Made by a program: the position numbers and the translations under genes
DNA from: Batillaria attramentaria
Taxonomy: Eukaryota; Mollusca; Gastropoda; Batillariidae
DNA length: 64,000 nucleotides
Direction of reading: 5' to 3'
Assembly: GCA_018292915.2 (NCBI GenBank)
Contig: JACVVK020000060.1
Coordinates: 1,007,501 to 1,071,500, forward strand
Part shown: positions 1 to 11,198 of the stretch, piece by piece
How positions within the stretch are numbered: the stretch's first letter is position 1
Layout: each line of letters starts with the position of its first letter
The notes under the pieces: model-generated
Database searches by the model: none
What the model saw: the letters and a program-made list of their open reading frames with translations, nothing else
Told to the model about the DNA's origin: nothing

Positions 1-366
1 CAGTTGTACACCCCATCCCAGTCTCTTCGCTCCTCTGTTGACACGCGCAAACTCCCCCTGACTCAAAAAACACTGACGTGGCGAGCTGAGGGTGCATTTT
101 CCCACTTTGGTCCGTCAGTCCGGAACACACTGCCTGCCTTCATCCGCCACTCTCCTACTCTGCCTGCCTTCATCCGCCACTCTCCTACTCTGCCTGCCTT
201 CATCCGCCACTCTCCTACTCTGCCTGCCTTCATCCGCCACTCTCCTACTCTGCCTGCCTTCATCCGCCACTCTCCTACTCTGCCTGCCTTCATCCGCCAC
301 TCTCCTACTCTGCCTTGCACTAAATCCCGAGTGAAGTCTCACTTCTTTCAGGAAGCATTTGACTAG
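1..366 (+). mobile_element. C-terminal end of a non-LTR retrotransposon ORF2 with an internal coding minisatellite
   Basis: One open frame runs from the window edge to a TAG at 364-366. It reads YTPSQSLRSS, then AFSHFGPSVRNTLPAFIRHSPTL, then KSRVKSHFFQEAFD in short blocks. This pattern (YTPSRxLRSS, then SVWNSLPxxIRxxPSL, then FKSRLKTHLF) is typical of the last 100 residues of reverse transcriptases of invertebrate LINEs. The LPAFIRHSPT segment is repeated six times in frame by a 30-bp tandem repeat (about 131-313). The reverse transcriptase core would lie upstream of the window. It is a 5'-truncated relic or the end of a full element. Confidence 0.7.
131..313 (+). repeat. 30-bp tandem repeat, six copies
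   Basis: The unit contains CTGCCTGCC and ATCCGCCACTCTCC and repeats six times with almost no divergence. Each unit encodes ten residues in the LINE frame, so the array is a recent in-frame expansion. Confidence 0.9.
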
Positions 367-436
367 TTTCTGCCTGGCACTACCCCCTCACCTACCCCCC
401 CTCCCCCTCCCCCAAGCCCCGTTCTGCTTCGCGCGC

Positions 437-442
437 GCGCGC

Positions 443-494
<52 letters not shown>

Positions 495-495
495 G
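437..495. repeat. (CG)n(TG)n microsatellite
   Basis: A short CG run passes into about 50 bp of TG dinucleotides with one T-rich interruption. It directly abuts the foldback element at 496. Confidence 0.9.
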
Positions 496-642
496 GCAAA
501 CGAGTGTGCACGTGATTTTGACGCGATTTGGAAAGGAAAATTCCTAACCAAATTCCTGCTCACCAGGGATTCGAACCAGGCAGGAATTTGCTTGGATTTT
601 TCCTTTCCAAATCGACTCAAAATTAAGTGCACACTCGTTTGC
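496..642. repeat. Foldback element with a tRNA B-box-like loop
   Basis: The two ends are imperfect inverted copies of about 65 bp, beginning GCAAACGAGTGTGCAC and ending GTGCACACTCGTTTGC. The loop, read on the minus strand, contains GGTTCGAATCC, a match to the RNA polymerase III B box. It looks like two head-to-head tRNA-derived ends. The remaining bases up to about 1020 show no recognisable feature. Confidence 0.7.
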
Positions 643-1050
643 GGTGCCTGGCGACACCCCCCCCCCTCCAACCACCACCACCGCCGCCATCACCACCAAT
701 AACCTGCCAGTAACCAAAATCTAACCCAGTTAAGCCAGTTCAGGGATTTAGTTCTTGAATTAAAAAGCTTGTGTCTCTATATCTTCAATGTTTTTAAAGT
801 TTCTTCTCTAGTCTTGGTACATGTGAACGCCTGTATATGCTTCGTTAGCCTATGAGAAAACACTCAAAACAGTCAGCACCTCGAACTGGAAACCATCTCA
901 AACTCCCTGACACCAGCCGACAAACTGAAGGACACTCGAAACTTCGGTCTTGGATAAACATTCCCTTTTCATGGCCTGTGGGGTTACGAGCCGAAAAGAC
1001 CATCAAATATTCATGAAATTTTACTGCAGGAATTCACGACCAGAAGAATC

Positions 1051-1146
1051 TGAATAAATACCCGGTATCCACCCTGGGTAGATCGCAGTCTCCGACCTCC
1101 TGGACACCAAGACTCACAAGCCTACAGTCAGATCTGATCAGGAACC
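1051..1146 (+). promoter_or_regulatory. Core promoter and 5'UTR of KAZ1
   Basis: GAATAAATA at 1052-1060 lies about 90 bp before the start codon and is a plausible TATA element. The segment aligns almost base for base with 15215-15310 upstream of KAZ2, including AAGACTC, CAAGCCTACAGTCAGA and GATCAGGAA just before the ATG, which supports a shared promoter and untranslated leader. Confidence 0.6.
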
Positions 1147-1207
1147 ATGGCCGGAAAATCTCTTCTCCTCCTCGCCGTCACCATGCTGGCCTTGTGGATC
1201 CAAGCGG
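1147..1207 (+). CDS. KAZ1 exon 1, signal peptide
   Basis: The ATG at 1147 opens a 20-residue hydrophobic signal peptide ending WIQA. The donor GTGAGA follows and the exon ends in phase 1. The start is supported by the near-identical start of KAZ2. Confidence 0.88.
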
Positions 1208-4200
1208 GTGAGACACGCACTTCTTTAAAACACTCTTTCTGACTGGCTGGTTAGAAGGCCGTTTATTTGGGCTGCTTTGTACGATTGGCTAACTTGCTTC
1301 AAAGTAGTGATTTCGTATGGCTTATGAAAATGTCATTTGTTTTGTTTACTGTTTTGTGACTGGCTGACTTATTTCTAACAAAGATTCTCATGGGCTTATG
1401 AAAATGCCCTTCCCATGGTATTTCTGTGACTGGCTGACGTTTTTCCTAAACAGTCTCAGTCTTTTGTTTTTGGTTCTGGCAATTGCTGCTTTTTGTGACT
1501 TGTTTCTAAAATATTTTCTGACTGGCTTGTTCGGAATCCGTTTCATTGGGCTGTTGTTTATGATTGGTTGATATTGTGTAGCAAATGTGTTTTTTATATA
1601 TTGGTTTTGGTCACCTAGCTTAAATATAAACTGTAACGTTATACTTACCTTAATTATCTTACTTAACTCACTCGGTTCACAGGAAGTTAGCTAAACAGAA
1701 CAAGACTTCACTCGTTTTCGCCTCGCAGCAATCTGCCACGTTCTTTCATTTTGAACTGAGACTCCGAGTCTCAGTTAAACGAAAGACAGTGCGACAGTGA
1801 CCAACAGCATGTCTGCCGCCAAATTGTAAAACGGCGTGCGCGCTGATCAAGTTCATGGCGCTTGGGTTCTTTTACTAAATGACGGTAGATGTATCAATGT
1901 GGAACATGTCATTTGATTGGTTAAAATGTTTCTACTCGCATTGAAAGGACGGGGAAAAATGACACGTGCGAACCCCGAAAGAGGCAATGCCCCACTGAGG
2001 TATGGAAGCCGTTTTCTTAAATTAGCGGCATTTAGTATTGGAGAAATACGGCCTGCTTTGAGCGCGCGATGTTTTTTTTTTTTTTTTTTTTAAATTAGGC
2101 AATCGCCGGTTGCGATTTTCTATAAACAGATCAGCCTGACCAGTCGCGTCGCTTTATACGAATGTTGGGGGCAATATTACCGCAATATTTTGGCCGTGCA
2201 GAAAGCACCAGGTATCGCTCACTGAACACTGAAACTCGGTCTAGTTTTGCCAAAATTGCAGATTTTCACACGCACCAAGCATGCTGTGTGACGCGCACGT
2301 GCCATCCACACAGTGGTCGCCATGTTCACTAATTACCCCTTAACCTTGCTACCGAATTTTACGGGAAAAATCTTACTCGTTTATTTTTTTCTGATTTATT
2401 GAAACTGTCACCCATTATGTTGACTGGCCCTTAACTTTTTGTGAAGACTGTATATCCCTGCTCTCGTGCAACACCACTGGTTAATCGGTCAAGTGATGGA
2501 AGTACTCAGAATTACTAGTGAAGACCCAACATTTTTTATTAAATTTATTTCAGATGGCCAGCTGTGCGCTTGCCCTTTCATTCTGGACCCCCAGTGTGGT
2601 ACCGATGGTAAAAACTACGACAGTGTATGCCATGCCAACTGCGCGTAAGTTACGATTTCTTTGGAAGTAGGTGTGAGACCATCCAGTAATAACAGTAATA
2701 ATGAGTATTGTATTGGCGCTTTACCCAATTTCATGAATCGGCTCAAAGCGCCGCGAACTGAAGCCCAACCCACGTGATTGTAATGTGTTCATGTCCAGTG
2801 TGTGAGAGTATGCCGTGTGATTCACGTGAGCGTGAGTGTTGGGTAAAGCGCCCACACAATACAGTAATTATTATTATTTTATGAATAATAATGATAAGAA
2901 GAAGAAGGACGACTTACAAGGCGCCTATACATGAAATGAAACGGGCTCTAAGCGCCGTACATCATAACTACATACACCTCTTTCATACACACAGACTCAC
3001 AGGGAACATTCAAAGTTAAACACTATCTCACAACAAGCAGGCTGACACGGTGTGGAAGGGCAGAGTAAATCAGTAATCAGTTTTAAATAGGTGGGTCTTG
3101 AGGCAGCGTTTGAAGCTGGCACTGGACTCTGTGTGTCTGAGTGGTTTAGGAAGTTGGTTCCAAAGAGCTGCAGCCTGTTTTAGTTCTTGCTGAGGGGGTG
3201 CGCAAATGTCAGAGGAGCTAACTGAGAACTGCCTGGATGGAGTGTAACAGTGACGTCATTATCAAATGACGTAACTTTACGCTTAATTATTCGCATGCAT
3301 ACAGCACCAAGGGGCTTAGTCACGGTGTTGCGTGCCCTCTCCTGTTTGATCTGTTGATAGTATTAAATTTTGTTGTTATAATTATTATTTCTTGGAGTGT
3401 CAAAGACAGGTTTCTACGTGCGAGACAAGTTTTTTCGCATTCTCATTTTTGTTAAGATTAAAGGGGCTCACGCTAGTTTGAGGAGTGCATTCAGTGAAAA
3501 AAAAACAAACACCGAACACCACTACCCCCACCACCACCACCAACAAAAACAACAACAACAACAAACAACAACAACAAAAGCGTTCACAGAATACAGAATA
3601 CTTTATTCATTTCGAAAAAGGGACGAAAGGTTCTTCTTGCATAGACAGTAAAGACAATAAAGATGTTCCTAAGATAAGGCCGACCAATAAATACGTGAAC
3701 TATACCAGTTTGAGTAAAACAAACTTGACCAGTGAAATTACCTAAAATTAAGAAAACGCACCATGTAAGGTAGCTGTCACACATATTTCAGTTTTCACAT
3801 TCACTAACTAGCATGTATCCACGTTCATGATCTTCATCCACTGTACACATATGGCTAGAGAAAGAGATAATGGCGAGTGTAGTCTTGATGTCCCTCTCCT
3901 GTAATCGAGGGTCATGGATCCAACCATAGGGGAAAAAATCAACACATTGATATCTCTGTGGTGGCTGGACCAATATTTATATAATGATAGGACACAATTG
4001 ACGCTGAATAATGCTCCATTAAAATATACACTTTACCCAACAAGCTACAGTGCGTGCGTGCGTGCCTCAGTGGAAAATGTCCAACGCTAACACTGCGAGG
4101 TGAGGTTCGCCGTGCGCCATAGGGGATCCCATTCTAACTTCGATCAAGCTCAGCTAATAAACATCATCATACAGCTTGGTACGCTGCCATTTTTCTTACA

Positions 4201-6483
4201 TTAGCCTGACGTTTTTCTGTGCTTAACCACCACGCAAAAGATATAGCCACCAAAAAGTTTGTTCGCTTCGATCCCTAACCCAGGATGTGACTTCCCCGAT
4301 CACTCATGGGTTACCCCAACTATGGCGAGTGTTGCCTGTGTGAGTTGCTCGAATGTTCATTAAGATATACAAAAACAAATTGTCATTTTCTAACTCCCCC
4401 CCCCAACCCCCCGCACAGCCCACAGAACAGCCTGCAAATTATCTCCATCAAAGTTTTTGGTTAAGCCAGAAACTTTCAACCGTCGAACACGTTCGGTTGT
4501 AACTCAAATACGAAAACTCGAATGAGGCTAAAAACTTAGCACACGTCTTACTGGCGTCAGGCGTGTGAAAAAAACTCTGCGTGATCCCCTAACTCTTACA
4601 GCGCTAGTATTGCACTGTGAAAAAACCCTAACTCTTACAGCGCTAGTATTGGACTGTGAAAAACTCTACGTGATCCCTAACTCTTAGAGCTTTAGTATTG
4701 CACTGTGAAAAAACTCTGCGTGATCCCTAACTCTTACAGCGCTAGTATTGCACTGTGAAAAAAACCCTAACTCTTACAGCGTTAGTATTGCACTGTGAAA
4801 AACTCTACGTGATCCCTAACTCTTACAGCGCTAGTATTGCACTGTGAAAAAACCCTAACTCTTACAGCGCTAGTATTGCACTGTGAAAAACTCTGCGTGA
4901 TCCCTAACTCTTACAGCGCTAGTATTGCATTGTGAAAAAACTCTGCGTGATCCCTAACTCTTACAGCGCTAGTATTACACTGTGAAAAAAAACTCTACGT
5001 GATCCCTAACTCTTACAGCGCTAGCATTGCACTGTGAAAAAACTCTACGTGATCCCTAACTCTTACAGCGCTAGCATTGCACTGTGAAAAAAACTCTGCG
5101 TGATCCCTAACTCTTACAGCGCTAGTATTGCACTGTGAAAAAACTCTACGTGATCCCTAACTCTTACAGCGCTAGTATTGCACTGTGTAAAAAGTCTACG
5201 TGATCCCTAACTCTTACAGCGCTAGTATTGCACTGTGTAAAAAGTCTACGTGATCCCTAACTCTTACAGCGCTAGTATTGCACTGTGTAAAAACTCTACG
5301 TGATCCCTAACTCTTACAGCGCTAGTATTGCACTGTGTAAAAACTCTACGTGATCCCTAACTCTTACAGCGCTAGTATTGCACTGTGTAAAAACTCTACG
5401 TGATCCCTAACTCTTACAGCGCTAGTATTGCACTGTGTAAAAACTCTACGTGATCCCTAACAAGTACAGCGCTAGTATTGCACTGTGAAAAAAAACTCTA
5501 CGTGATCCCTTACTCTTACAGTTATATGGTCAGTTTCGGTCCTAGCAAAATTACGGGGAGCCGGGATAGCAGACTGGTAGACTCTCAATGCTCTTTTCGT
5601 GAGTTTGAGTCCCGGCTGGGGCCAAACAATTGTGCTGGCCTATTTCTCGTTGCCACGTCTTTGACATCACCCGTACGTGTTGGAAAAGGACGTTAAATTC
5701 CCCAAACACTCACCCATCCGAACAAAATGGCGCGTATACTATGCGTCAGTTCATGCGATTCAGTCCGGGCTGTTTGTGAGGTGTGGCGTAAGGACAAATT
5801 GTGCTTAGAGCAAAAAAAACAAAAACAAACAACAACAATAACAAAAAAACAAACAGCAAAAAAACCTATTATTAAACTGAAAACAATAAAACAAAAAATT
5901 ATATAATTTTATAGGACACCAGAGGCACATTATCTACACACTGGAACACACTGGAACACACTGGAACACACTGGAACAGCGATTTGAGGACTAAAATGAC
6001 ACCAGAAGCTCTTTGAAAATGTGGATGTGTACTGTGTCTTCAATTGTGATTCTGTTGTCAATAAGGGGAGTGGACGTGGCGTACGCAGGACAGTGCCAGC
6101 CTATCTGTGCGTGCCCCCGTATCTTCCAGCCAGTGTGCGGGGCGAATGGAGAGACCTACTCCAATGAATGCCTCCTGAATTGCGCGTAAGTACTTGAGTA
6201 GACCAGTAAGTAGAGTGTGCTTGTAGCTAAAACATAGCTCTGTCTCTCCCAGGACATCGTAATCTCTCTCTCTCTCTCTCTCTCTCTCCCACTTTCCTTT
6301 ATTTTTTTTTATTTTCTTCCTTTATTTTCATCTCTTCATTACGAGTTATGTAATTATGTGTTTGTACTACATGTGTTAGTGTATGGTGTGTGATTTTGAA
6401 TTTTGAAACGTGCTTTGCCTTGTTTATATATTACTGATTATGAGTTCACCTTAGTACTGTAGCCACTGATTGTAGTTTAGCAA

Positions 6484-6545
<62 letters not shown>

Positions 6546-7468
6546 TAGCAAGGACAAGATGTAAGACAGATCAGCGCACCTAATCTTCTATCCTTGGAAA
6601 ATAAAGTGTCATTGTCATTCTCTCTCTCTCTCTCTGAGGGGAGCCGGGCTGGCCGAATGGTAGAGCGTTGGACTTCCAATTGCTCGGGTCGTGAGTTGGA
6701 ATCCCGGCTGGGGCCAAATATTTGTGCTGGCCTTTTTTCTCGTTGCCCCGTCTTTGATATCACCCTTACATGGTGGAAAAGGACGTTAAACCCCCAAACA
6801 CCCCCCCACGCACCACCCCCCCCTCTCTCTCTGTTTTTGTCTTTCTGTTTCTGTTTCTCTGTCTGTCTGTCGCCTTCTCTATCTGTGTCTCTCTGTGTGT
6901 CTCTTTCTGTTTTTGTCTTTCTGTGTCTGTTTCTCTGTCAGTCTGTCGCCTTCTCTATCTGTGTCTCTCTGTGTGTCTCTTTCTGTTTTTGTCTTTCTGT
7001 GTCTGTTTCTCTGTCTGTCTGTCGCCTTCTCTATCTGTGTCTCTCTGTGTGTCTCTTTCTGTTTTTGTCTTTCTGTGTCTGTTTCTCTGTCAGTCTGTCG
7101 CCTTCTCTATCTGTGTCTCTCTGTGTGTCTCTTTCTGTTTTTGTCTTTCTGTTTCTGTTTCTCTGTCTGTCTGTCGCCTTCTCTATCTGTGTCTCTCTGT
7201 GTGTCTCTTTCTGTTTTTGTCTTTCTGTGTCTGTTTCTCTGTCAGTCTGTCGCCTTCTCTATCTGTGTCTCTCTGTGTGTCTCTTTCTGTTTTTGTCTTT
7301 CTGTGTCTGTTTCTCTGTCAGTCTGTCGCCTTCTCTATCTGTGTCTCTCTGTGTGTCTCTTTCTGTTTTTGTCTTTCTGTGTCTGTTTCTCTGTCTGTCT
7401 GTCGCCTTCTCTATCTGTGTCTCTCTGTGTGTCTCTTTCTGTTTCTCTCTCTCTCTCTCTCTCTGTCG

Positions 7469-7547
<79 letters not shown>

Positions 7548-8493
7548 TCTCTCTCTCTCTCTCTCCCCCTCTCTCTCTGTGTTTTCCTTTGTTTCTGTCT
7601 TTCTCTGTGTCTCTGTCGCCGTGTTTGTCTGTCTCTCGCTATCTGGGCTGCAGTTGGACCGAAGTTACTTTCGTTTGATGTTAGACGAAGAGAAGCAGCT
7701 TTTGCAATGGCATCCCATCATCTTTTTTTTTTTCATTTTTTTTTTCATGTCCGTAAGGCAAGTGTCCAAGGCGTACGACGGAGAGTGCGAGAAAATATGC
7801 GCCTGCCCGTTCATCTACAGCCCGGTGTGTGGGGTGGATGGAAAGACGTATGGCAACCAATGTGAGCTGGATTGCCAGTAAGTTGATAGGACTGTATTCG
7901 TGTGACTTTACACCCTCTGTAGGCTCCTCCTCCTCCTCCGACAATGGACGACCTCACCCCTGTCAGTCAAAAGTGCCGAGCCAACAGAATTCAGCCAATC
8001 GCGTCCCGCGGCATAATGAGCACAACACATGGCATGGTCTGGCAAGTGTTTTGTTGTAGTTGTTGTTGTTGTTGTTGTTTTTTGTTTGCCAGATACTGCA
8101 ACGTGGGAAGTACGTGTAGGTTGATATGACTGAAAGCAGTAAGGAAAGCAGTAAGTCCCATTGGCGTCGTTTGAGAGAAAACAAAAGACCATTACATCAA
8201 TGTCTTTCATCTTGAAATCACCCCTCATTCCATAAAACGGCGTCGGGGACGTACTGTGTTTTGCCAAGTCAAGTCAAGTTTATTCAGTTTTCCAACCCTC
8301 TGGGGGCATAGAAAAACAAAAGGAAACTGAGGAAAATACAAAAACAAAACAAACAACAACAACAAGATAACAACCGAACAAAACAAAATCAGGAACAAAG
8401 CATATATACACACACTCGCACATAGTATTGGCTGCATATACACTCAAATAAGTACTCAGATCTATCTACTGCATAATACATACACACGCCAAT

Positions 8494-8525
<32 letters not shown>

Positions 8526-9481
8526 ACACACACACACAGAGCAGAGGAAAGGGCGCGGCTTTGGCATCGAGCCTTGCCGAGTGGGTTGGTCTGTCGTAGA
8601 ATCACAAGATGAGCTGTTTTGTTTGTGTGCGTCTAACATCATTACGCGTAGACACCTACACATGTAGAGACAACATTGCACAGGCTGACATTGAGCCAAC
8701 AGAAGACTTCATGCGACGCGAAAACTGAGGAGTCATAGGAGAGGAGAGGAGAGATGAGATGAGGAAAGATGTGAGATGAGAGATAAGATAAGAGATAAGA
8801 TAAGAGATAAGATGAGATAAGAGATAAGAGATAAGAGATAAAAGATAAGATAGATAAGAAGAATAACTTTATTAATCCCCTCAGGGAAATTTGTGATGTA
8901 CAGCTCTTGATCACATACTACACAGTAAAACTATTGTGACACAAGAACAGAATCTCCATGGAAAAACCAACCATGCACCCACACGCACTCCTCACTCATA
9001 CACCCATCACATACGCTCATGGCAGTAATACTGTAAATGATTAAGAACAACATTTCTTTAGAACTGAATTTTATGATTTAAGAACATAACTATAACTCAA
9101 AACATACTACTACTTCAGTCCATCAGAGAAACAAAAGTGTTTGGGTCAACGACTGACTAGAAGAGCATCGGGATGTTTGGGTTATCGCATTTTTTTTGGG
9201 GGGGGGTTTTTGGTTTTTTGTTTGTTATTTTTAAACTCAATTCCTACCGAGTAAGTTTGGGGTTGTGCACCAATGACCGCACACACACACACACACGCAC
9301 ACACACACGCACACGCACACGCACACACACACACGATTATTCAGTCTGCATGGATTTACATTATTTTGCCGTAGTGGGAGTGTTGCACTTTGATTATACT
9401 CGTGTTTGCTGCAGTAAGAGCCGTCAAGGAACCGCTTATGTCATTCTCGGTTATGGTGGTTGTGTGTGTGTGTGTGCGCGC

Positions 9482-9536
<55 letters not shown>

Positions 9537-11041
9537 ATTATGACAGTAGACTTAGAGCAGCATCTTTTGGCATGACATCTCATCTGCTTGTTTTGTCCGC
9601 AAGGGGAGTGGCCAAGGCGTCCGACGGAGAATGCCCGGATGTATGTATCTGTCAACTTATCTACAGCCCGGAGTGTGGAACGGACGGAAAGACCTACGGC
9701 AACGCGTGTGAGCGGGAGTGCGCGTAAGTTGACATAGAGTTAAAACTCATTCTGCCCGAGCTCCGACCATAGCCGTAACAGTTTGGTACGTTCTACCTCC
9801 CTCTGCTGCACGCCTGTGCCCCGTTTGGCATCTTTGATTTCTGTTTTTCTTTCACCACCATCTCACTCTCTCCATCTCTGCTCACAGCATCAGAAAATTA
9901 CCCTTCTAAACACATAAATGAACGGTTTTTTTTTTGTTTTTTTTTATAAACTACTTTATTATCCCTTTCGGGAAATTCGGGCTGCTTCCCCTGGGGGAAG
10001 CGCGTCGCCGTGGTGCAGCGCCACCAAATTCTATCTCTTTTTTTTTTTTTATTTTTTTTACAATTTTGCTGGGGGAGAAAAGCCGGATAACCCGGTGAGA
10101 AACCCCCGATGAGCAGCCCGGCAGGCAGGAAAACCCGGTATGACATATCACAAGCTCGACCTGGGCTCGAACCCACTCTTCATCGCCATGACATTGGCGA
10201 CGGCCGTTCAGTAGCGCAGCGGCTAAATCCGAGGCGCTACCTATTAGACCACCGCTCACCCCCCCCCCCCTTTTTCTTTTTTGGTTTGTCTGTCTGTCTG
10301 TCTGTTCGCTAGGAAACCTAATTTCGAGTTCTCACATTGTTATCAAAAGTGGTGGCTGTACCCAGGGGGAACCCCGAAAACAATCTGTCGGGGGGTGGGG
10401 GTGGGGGGAATCATGGAAACTCCTCAATATCATGCTTCATAAAAATTGTCCCAGTTTCCGAGCCCTCAGTGGATTCCACCCATGATCCGGGAGGACTATC
10501 ACTGACTGAATATAACATGCCATCTTCTTCCTCTGTCCAAAAGGGGCGTGGCTAAGGCGTCCGACGGAGAGTGCCCGGCGCCATGCGTGTGCCCTTTCAT
10601 CTACCTGCCGGTGTGCGGAAAGGACGGAATAACCTACGATAATGACTGTGTCTTGGACTGCTCGTAAGTTGATGGTCACGCAACAACACACCCTGTAATA
10701 GTAGTTTCCTACACTGCTCATGCAAATGGGGTACACTTCCCCCCCCCCCCCCCCCCCCCCCTCCGCCGAACTTGTGAACCAAGCCAGTGACGACTGTACG
10801 ACCTCGACCTCTAGCCACGTGACGGGGGTTAACTACCCCCTCCCCCCCCCCCCTCCGTCCTTATTATTTCTTCTTTGTGATTTCACAGTGTGTATAAAAC
10901 TAACAAAAACAAACAAAACAAAACACAACAAAAAAACTAACGACGAAAGGTCGCTACATGTGGGTAGTTTGAAAACATTCGTTTCATCGTGTCTGTATCT
11001 TTCAGGCTGTGTGTGTGTGTGTGTGTGACGGTGTGTGTGAC

Positions 11042-11105
<64 letters not shown>

Positions 11106-11157
11106 TGAGACAATCTGTCCTTGCTGAAGCTACCACATAGACACAAGAATGGAACTC

Positions 11158-11198
<41 letters not shown>

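Noticed and set aside
6594..7881. Open frames of 300-420 aa rich in Ser, Leu, Cys and Val
   Set aside because: They are translations of the 76-bp CT/TG minisatellite in three frames at once. Only the last part (7758-7877) is a real Kazal exon.
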